A stretch of DNA of 64,000 nt from Chitinophagaceae bacterium (GTDB taxonomy: Bacteria > Bacteroidota > Bacteroidia > Chitinophagales > Chitinophagaceae), in the NCBI GenBank assembly GCA_017853575.1, contig JAFMJI010000006.1, positions 62,001 to 126,000 on the forward strand, written 5' to 3'. The notes beneath the pieces were generated by a model, which had not been told where the DNA came from, ran no database searches, and saw only the letters and a list, made by a program, of their open reading frames with translations. Position numbers and translations under genes: made by a program. Below are positions 59,581-64,000 of this stretch, one piece after another. Position 1 is the first letter of the stretch. Each line of letters starts with the position of its first letter.

Positions 59581-61746
59581 TTAATAGAAAAAGACTTCAT
59601 CTACAAACACCCATCCCTTTTCCTTTTTACCAGGATGCCACTTGGGTAATTTTTGAACATTGATGGCTTCAATTTCCAGGTATTTATATGCCCCGGGCGT
59701 AAAATCAACAGTAACTGGTAGAATGCTTGAATTTCTCTGTGCTTTAGGTTGAACAGGAATGAGGCTCCCGAGGGTTTTAAGATGTTGTTTATCAATTCCA
59801 CCTTTAACTATTATTTTTTCAGGGGGAAAAACATAAGAACCGGTATTGTCTGCCAAACTCAAAATTACTTTTGAAATTATTTTTCCTTCACTGAGGTGAA
59901 ATCCAGCTTTCATCGTCTGTTCCCTGAAACCAATCCAATTAAGGTTGAGGTTATTTGGAGTTCCTTTATTCAAATCGATCAAAGCTTTCTCGCCATTCGC
60001 TCTGTATTTTTCAGCAGGTGGATTTATAATGGTTGCAGAATCAATTTTATGCCCTTTCAGAAAATAAGTAAATGATGAAACATTGCTTGTAAGCCAACCT
60101 ATTGATGTACCAACTGCATTAATTTGAGTAAGGCCACTGATTGAAAATGGTTTGGTATATAAAATTCCTGTTATAGAGTCAGGCTTACTACCATCAATTG
60201 TATATCTTATTTGTGCGCCTGGAAGTGGGTGTTTTAGGGTGATGTTTTCTCCAGGATCTAAAATCATTTTTTCAGTATTGGTAGGAGAAGGTGGAGTCAA
60301 TTTCAATAATTCATTTTTATCGGAGATGTATCCTATGTCCCATTTTATTTTAGGGAATTTAGATTGAAGGTTTTTTATTTCCTTGTCTGATACTTTGCTG
60401 TTCCACAAATAGACCGACTTTAATGATGCAATATTTGCAAGTAATAATGCTGCTTCATAATTTACTTGAGTATTTGCAAGTTGTATTTCTTCTAGCTTTT
60501 TATTTGCTTGCAATTGTTTAAACGCTGCTCCTGTTATTGCCGTTCCATTTAAATTCAATTTTTCAAGGTTTTCAAATCCTGAAAGCATCTCAAGTGTCTT
60601 ATCATCTGCAGGCATCGTTGATAGGTTGATCTCGACTACCTGTTTGGAAATAGATTTACATTCTTCAATTAGCTTAGGAGAAAATTTCTCTTTTAGATAA
60701 AATTTTATAATCAAGGCAGGTGAATGGATATCGAGTGGCATTACCCTTCTAAATGGAGAATTCAATGAAGCAATTTTATCTTCTGATGCTTTTTCAAAAG
60801 TGTAAGATTTAGATGGTTTTGACGATAGACTTGATTGAACAATTTTTTCAATGATAGATCTCAGCGTATCCTTCAAATCCAACTGATGAAATTTTGTTGT
60901 TGTATCTGCATTTCTTACTGCCCATTCTTTGAACAGAAAAATTTCATCACTGGTCAATTGCGATTTGCCTTTTGGTGGCATATGTTTTTTATCATCCAAA
61001 TCAAGCGATATCCTTTGTATGAACAAAGACTTTTCTAAATCTCCAGAAACAAATGCTGCTCCAGTCTTTCCTCCTTTCAGAAATGCCGCGTAGTTATTGA
61101 GATTCAAACCGCCTTTTGACTTTTTATCATTGTGGCATTCAAGGCATTTGTTGATCAAAACAGTTTGAACAACATCATTGTATATTTTGGTTGAATCTGT
61201 AAGCGGCTTAAATACAGTTGAAACTTTTTTTGTATTACTGAAGTTTAAGTAACCTTCTCCATGAGTAAGGCTTCCACCAAAGTGACTGCCAATCATCATG
61301 ATGAGGGATGTAATGACAACAGCAGATATCCATAATGACCTTCTGGATTTACTCCAATGAAACAAATAGATCAGAAGGTGGGATAAAAGAGCTGTTGCAA
61401 TGCTTAACCATTTATGGTTAAAGAGCAATTCCTGATCATATTCATTGGCAGCTGCAGCCAATAATCCCAGCAGGGCAGTTATTGTTGCAGCCAAGGCATT
61501 GTAATGAAGAAATAATATGAACAATTGATTTTCATCTGATTCATCATTTTTTAAAATCATCGAAGCGGGGAGCAGTAATAAAATAAATGCAATTGGCAAA
61601 TGAAGTAAAATTGGATGGAGGTGTCCTATTTGTTTAGTCCAGCCAGGAATTGATTCCAGTGAAACAATGGCCATCACCATCATCAATGCCTGAAGCAGCA
61701 TCAATAGGGAAGCGATGATCTGATTGTGTAATTTATATGTCCTCAT
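59581..61746 (-). CDS. Membrane-bound c-type cytochrome with LRR and CHB_HEX domains
   Basis: 721 residues. Four or five N-terminal helices include HLHPILLHLPIAFILLLLP, typical of DUF2231. A planctomycete-type cytochrome c domain follows, with heme motif CLECH (201-205) and the HMPPKGKSQL ligand region. Leucine-rich repeats (about 360-470: LEKLNLNGTAITGAAF), a CHB_HEX-like beta domain (about 490-560: PGAQIRYTIDGSKPDSITG) and a C-terminal beta region complete it. It is translationally coupled to DUF1501 (TAATG). The function of this gene set is not established; electron transfer linked to polymer or carbohydrate breakdown is a guess. Confidence 0.82.
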   Translation of the reverse strand: MRTYKLHNQIIASLLMLLQALMMVMAIVSLESIPGWTKQIGHLHPILLHLPIAFILLLLPASMILKNDESDENQLFILFLHYNALAATITALLGLLAAAANEYDQELLFNHKWLSIATALLSHLLIYLFHWSKSRRSLWISAVVITSLIMMIGSHFGGSLTHGEGYLNFSNTKKVSTVFKPLTDSTKIYNDVVQTVLINKCLECHNDKKSKGGLNLNNYAAFLKGGKTGAAFVSGDLEKSLFIQRISLDLDDKKHMPPKGKSQLTSDEIFLFKEWAVRNADTTTKFHQLDLKDTLRSIIEKIVQSSLSSKPSKSYTFEKASEDKIASLNSPFRRVMPLDIHSPALIIKFYLKEKFSPKLIEECKSISKQVVEINLSTMPADDKTLEMLSGFENLEKLNLNGTAITGAAFKQLQANKKLEEIQLANTQVNYEAALLLANIASLKSVYLWNSKVSDKEIKNLQSKFPKIKWDIGYISDKNELLKLTPPSPTNTEKMILDPGENITLKHPLPGAQIRYTIDGSKPDSITGILYTKPFSISGLTQINAVGTSIGWLTSNVSSFTYFLKGHKIDSATIINPPAEKYRANGEKALIDLNKGTPNNLNLNWIGFREQTMKAGFHLSEGKIISKVILSLADNTGSYVFPPEKIIVKGGIDKQHLKTLGSLIPVQPKAQRNSSILPVTVDFTPGAYKYLEIEAINVQKLPKWHPGKKEKGWVFVDEVFFY

Positions 61747-63203
61747 TATGCAATTACTCCTTGAACAACTTCTCCAGCTATGTCTGTAAGGCGATACCTT
61801 CTTCCAAGATGCTTGTACGTTAGTTGTTCATGATTGATGCCCATTAGATGTAAAACGGTAGCATGAAAATCATGCACGCTCACAGGATCTTTTATGATAT
61901 TATATCCAAATTCATCGGTTTCTCCATACACAATTCCGGGCTTGGTTCCACCACCTGCCATCCAAAGTGAAAAACATTTAGGATGGTGATCTCTTCCATA
62001 GCTTTCTTTGGTGAGTTTACCCTGGCAGTAATTGGTTCTTCCAAATTCTCCTCCCCAAATAACCAGCGTTTCATCAAGCAATCCTCTTTGCTTGAGGTCT
62101 TTGATCAATGCTGCACTTGCACGATCAACATCCTCCGCCTGCATCCTCATGTCACCTTCTAAATTGCCATGCGTATCCCAACCCTGGTGATATAGTTGAA
62201 CAAATCTTACACCAGACTCTGAAAGTTTTCTTGCAAGCAAACAATTGGCAGCATACGTGCCTGGCACCAGGCAATCCGGTCCATATAATTTAATCGTGCT
62301 GTTTGCTTCCTTACTAAAGTCTGTTAATTCAGGAACTGCACTTTGCATGCGATAAGACATTTCATATTGTTTGATCCTGGTTTGAATTTCTGGATCGCCA
62401 ATATTCTCAAAGGATTCCGCATTGAATTTCGCAAGCATATCCAACATCGCTCTTCTGCTTTGTTTATCATGTCCCTCTGGATTGTTCAAGTACAATACAG
62501 GATCTTCACCACTGCTGAATACAACTCCCTGGTGTACACTGTCTAAAAATCCATTCGTCCATAATTTAGAATAAACACCTTGGCCATTGCCTCTTCCTCT
62601 TGAAAGCAATACGGTGTATGAAGGGAGGTTAGCATTTTCACTTCCTAATCCATAACTCATCCATGCACCCATGCTTGGTCTATTTCCCTGTTGTGCGCCA
62701 GTTTGGAAGAAAGTCAATGCAGGATCATGATTGATGGCTTCTGTATGCATGGTTTTGATGAAACATAAATCATCTGCGATAGATGCCATATGAGGAAACA
62801 ACTCAGAAACCCATGCACCAGATTGACCATGTTGAGCGAAATTGAACGTAGATCCAACCAGTGGAAATTTTTCCTGATTAGAAGTCATACCTGTAAGTCG
62901 CTGTCCCATTCTTACAGACGCAGGCAATTCTTCCCCATGCATTTTATTTAGCAAAGGCTTGTAATCAAATGTCTCCAGTTGTGATGGTGCTCCATTTTGA
63001 AATAGGTAAATTATTCGTTTGGCTTTCGGAGCAAACTGTGCAACGCCAAGCTGCATGGCAGTTTCAGAGGCTGATCCAAATAATTGATCTTTGAAAAGCA
63101 ATCCTCCCAGAGCGGCACCTCCAAGTCCCAGGCCAGCCTTTGTCAAAAAGTGCTTGCGTGTAATATTTAGTCTAAATTCTTTTTCTTGTTGTTCCATTTT
63201 CAT
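61746..63203 (-). CDS. DUF1501 protein with Tat-like signal
   Basis: 485 residues. The N-terminus (ITRKHFLTKAGLGLGGAALGGLL) is Tat-like, with Arg-Lys for the twin Arg. DUF1501 marks: IIYLFQNGAPSQLETFDYKP, FVQLYHQGWDTHGNLEGDM, VIWGGEFGRTNYCQGK, GRDHHPKCFSLWMAGGG and HDFHATVLHLMGI. The fold is alkaline-phosphatase/sulfatase-like, with several conserved Asp/His, but activity is unproven. It overlaps the DUF1553 gene by 4 bases (ATGA) and the cytochrome gene by one base, so the three are co-translated. Confidence 0.95.
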   Translation of the reverse strand: MKMEQQEKEFRLNITRKHFLTKAGLGLGGAALGGLLFKDQLFGSASETAMQLGVAQFAPKAKRIIYLFQNGAPSQLETFDYKPLLNKMHGEELPASVRMGQRLTGMTSNQEKFPLVGSTFNFAQHGQSGAWVSELFPHMASIADDLCFIKTMHTEAINHDPALTFFQTGAQQGNRPSMGAWMSYGLGSENANLPSYTVLLSRGRGNGQGVYSKLWTNGFLDSVHQGVVFSSGEDPVLYLNNPEGHDKQSRRAMLDMLAKFNAESFENIGDPEIQTRIKQYEMSYRMQSAVPELTDFSKEANSTIKLYGPDCLVPGTYAANCLLARKLSESGVRFVQLYHQGWDTHGNLEGDMRMQAEDVDRASAALIKDLKQRGLLDETLVIWGGEFGRTNYCQGKLTKESYGRDHHPKCFSLWMAGGGTKPGIVYGETDEFGYNIIKDPVSVHDFHATVLHLMGINHEQLTYKHLGRRYRLTDIAGEVVQGVIA

Positions 63204-64000
63204 TTGACTGTTGTTTCATCAAGATTGAACAATAATTGATTTACTTGCATAAGTGCTGCTGTTTCTCCCAAATCTCTTGTTTTGATTTGCTTGTATTCTC
63301 CCGCATTGATATATTTTGATGCATTGATTTTATTTTGGTTGAATTTGTTTTTCTCCTGATTAAAATAATTTTTCAGCATTTCCATTTCTTTTGAACTTGG
63401 CTTTCTGCATAAGATAAGTTGAAACAGCCTGTTCAGTTTTTGGGCTTCTGTCAAATTCATGTTTGCAGTGTTTTGTGCAAGCACACGCGCTGCTTCCAAT
63501 ACTTGAGGATCATTCATCAATACCAGTGCTTGTAATGGGGTATTGGTTCTAGATCTTGTTACTTCACATTGATCCCTTGTACTTGCATCCATGATCAGCA
63601 ATGCAGGTGGAGGAGCAGTTCTTTTAATAAAGTTGTAGAGTCCTCTTCTGTATAATTTTTCTCCTTTGTCTTGTACATATCTCGCCAATTCACCCCTTCC
63701 AGAGGTGGTAGATTCCCAAACTCCTTTAGGTTGATATGGCTTTACACTGGGTCCACCAATTTCGGTATTGAGTATTCCTGAAGCTGATAGAATTAAATCT
63801 TTTTGCAGTTCTGCACTTAACCTCAGTCTAGGGAAGTAGCTCAGGTATTTGTTATCGGGATCTATTTGCAGTTTATCAGGAGTTCTTTTTGTACTTTGTC
63901 TGTATGTAGTGGATGTAACGATCATCTTTACCAGTCTTTTGATGTTCCATCCATTGTCTCTGAAATCAACTGCTAGCCAATCCAATAGTTCAGGATGGCT
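63200..64000 (-). CDS. DUF1553 (PSD1) protein, C-terminal part
   Basis: The gene enters from the right edge; 266 C-terminal codons are present. The first visible residues are SHPELLDWLAVDFRDNGW, then SAELQKDLILSASGIL, GGPSVKPYQPKGVWE, RRGLYNFIKRTAPPPALL, RDQCEVTRSRTNTPLQALVLMNDP and RLFQLILCRKPS, the standard PSD1/DUF1553 blocks. Full-length members carry N-terminal cytochrome c and DUF1549 domains and are common in planctomycetes and some Bacteroidetes. It is the upstream gene of the DUF1501-cytochrome operon. Confidence 0.93.
   Translation of the reverse strand, partial: SHPELLDWLAVDFRDNGWNIKRLVKMIVTSTTYRQSTKRTPDKLQIDPDNKYLSYFPRLRLSAELQKDLILSASGILNTEIGGPSVKPYQPKGVWESTTSGRGELARYVQDKGEKLYRRGLYNFIKRTAPPPALLIMDASTRDQCEVTRSRTNTPLQALVLMNDPQVLEAARVLAQNTANMNLTEAQKLNRLFQLILCRKPSSKEMEMLKNYFNQEKNKFNQNKINASKYINAGEYKQIKTRDLGETAALMQVNQLLFNLDETTVK

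Noticed and set aside
1-64000. CRISPR arrays, insertion sequences, integrases, toxin-antitoxin or phage defence genes
   Set aside because: No regularly spaced repeats, transposase motifs, terminal inverted repeats with target duplications, or known defence domains were found; the CPBP protein has no bacteriocin context.

Overview
The window looks like a chromosomal segment of a member of the Bacteroidota, most plausibly of the Chitinophagaceae/Chitinophagales (inference). Support comes from the AT-rich composition, two TonB-dependent receptors with carboxypeptidase-regulatory-like N-termini, a PKD-rich protein with a gliding-type (type IX) C-terminal signal, a CusA-CzcC fusion, DUF1501/DUF1553 genes, and promoters of the Bacteroidetes type (-33 TTTG, -7 TAnnTTTG) with few Shine-Dalgarno sequences. 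No insertion sequence, prophage or CRISPR array was seen. The region is gene-dense; no stretch over 300 bases lacks a gene. Both ends cut genes: a porin at the left and a DUF1553 gene at the right.

Layout. 1-3706: partial phosphate-selective-porin-like gene, YwaF-like membrane protein, TonB-dependent receptor. 3688-7029 (minus): accA-dapA-ModF-like ATPase operon. 7159-8375: CPBP protease, tRNA-Asp(GTC), STAS protein. 8526-13934: clpC, sua5-type t6A synthase, ABC-F ATPase. 14004-17675: NIPSNAP protein, purine nucleoside phosphorylase, putative porin. 17753-23814: metal resistance (periplasmic HMA protein, CusA-CzcC fusion, adaptor lipoprotein). 23819-29116: a tightly packed five-gene set (ATP-grasp, GCS2-type carboxylate-amine ligase, class I glutamine amidotransferase, a second ATP-grasp-like enzyme, cupin) with a divergent alpha/beta hydrolase. 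29162-31742: ahcY-pdxJ-DUF2911. 31795-39719: GNAT, PQQ/cytochrome c dehydrogenase coupled to a metallopeptidase/propeller/barrel protein, second TonB-dependent receptor. 39804-46615: nitroreductase, large PKD surface protein, tRNA-Val(TAC), Gfo/Idh oxidoreductase, tRNA-Val(GAC) with clpS. 46898-59558: exonuclease/GIY-YIG fusion, small unknown, valS, M20 amidohydrolase, mtaB, plsC, priA, dnaG. 59581-64000 (minus): DUF1553-DUF1501-cytochrome c operon that leads into dnaG.

How the genes work together. Sua5 makes the t6A precursor and MtaB methylthiolates t6A, so two steps of one tRNA modification route are present. ClpC and ClpS belong to the Clp proteolysis system but lie 35 kb apart. Two valine tRNAs and valS lie within 7 kb. 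The HMA protein, RND pump and adaptor form one metal-efflux module. The best candidate for an undescribed system is the 23819-29116 cluster, which has the enzyme set expected for ATP-dependent synthesis and trimming of a small amide-linked metabolite whose identity cannot be read from sequence. A second theme is compact transcription signals: terminator hairpins that overlap start codons (valS/M20), promoters (clpC/sua5) or the 3' end of a gene (CPBP/tRNA-Asp), and six convergent gene pairs that overlap or lie within four bases of each other.
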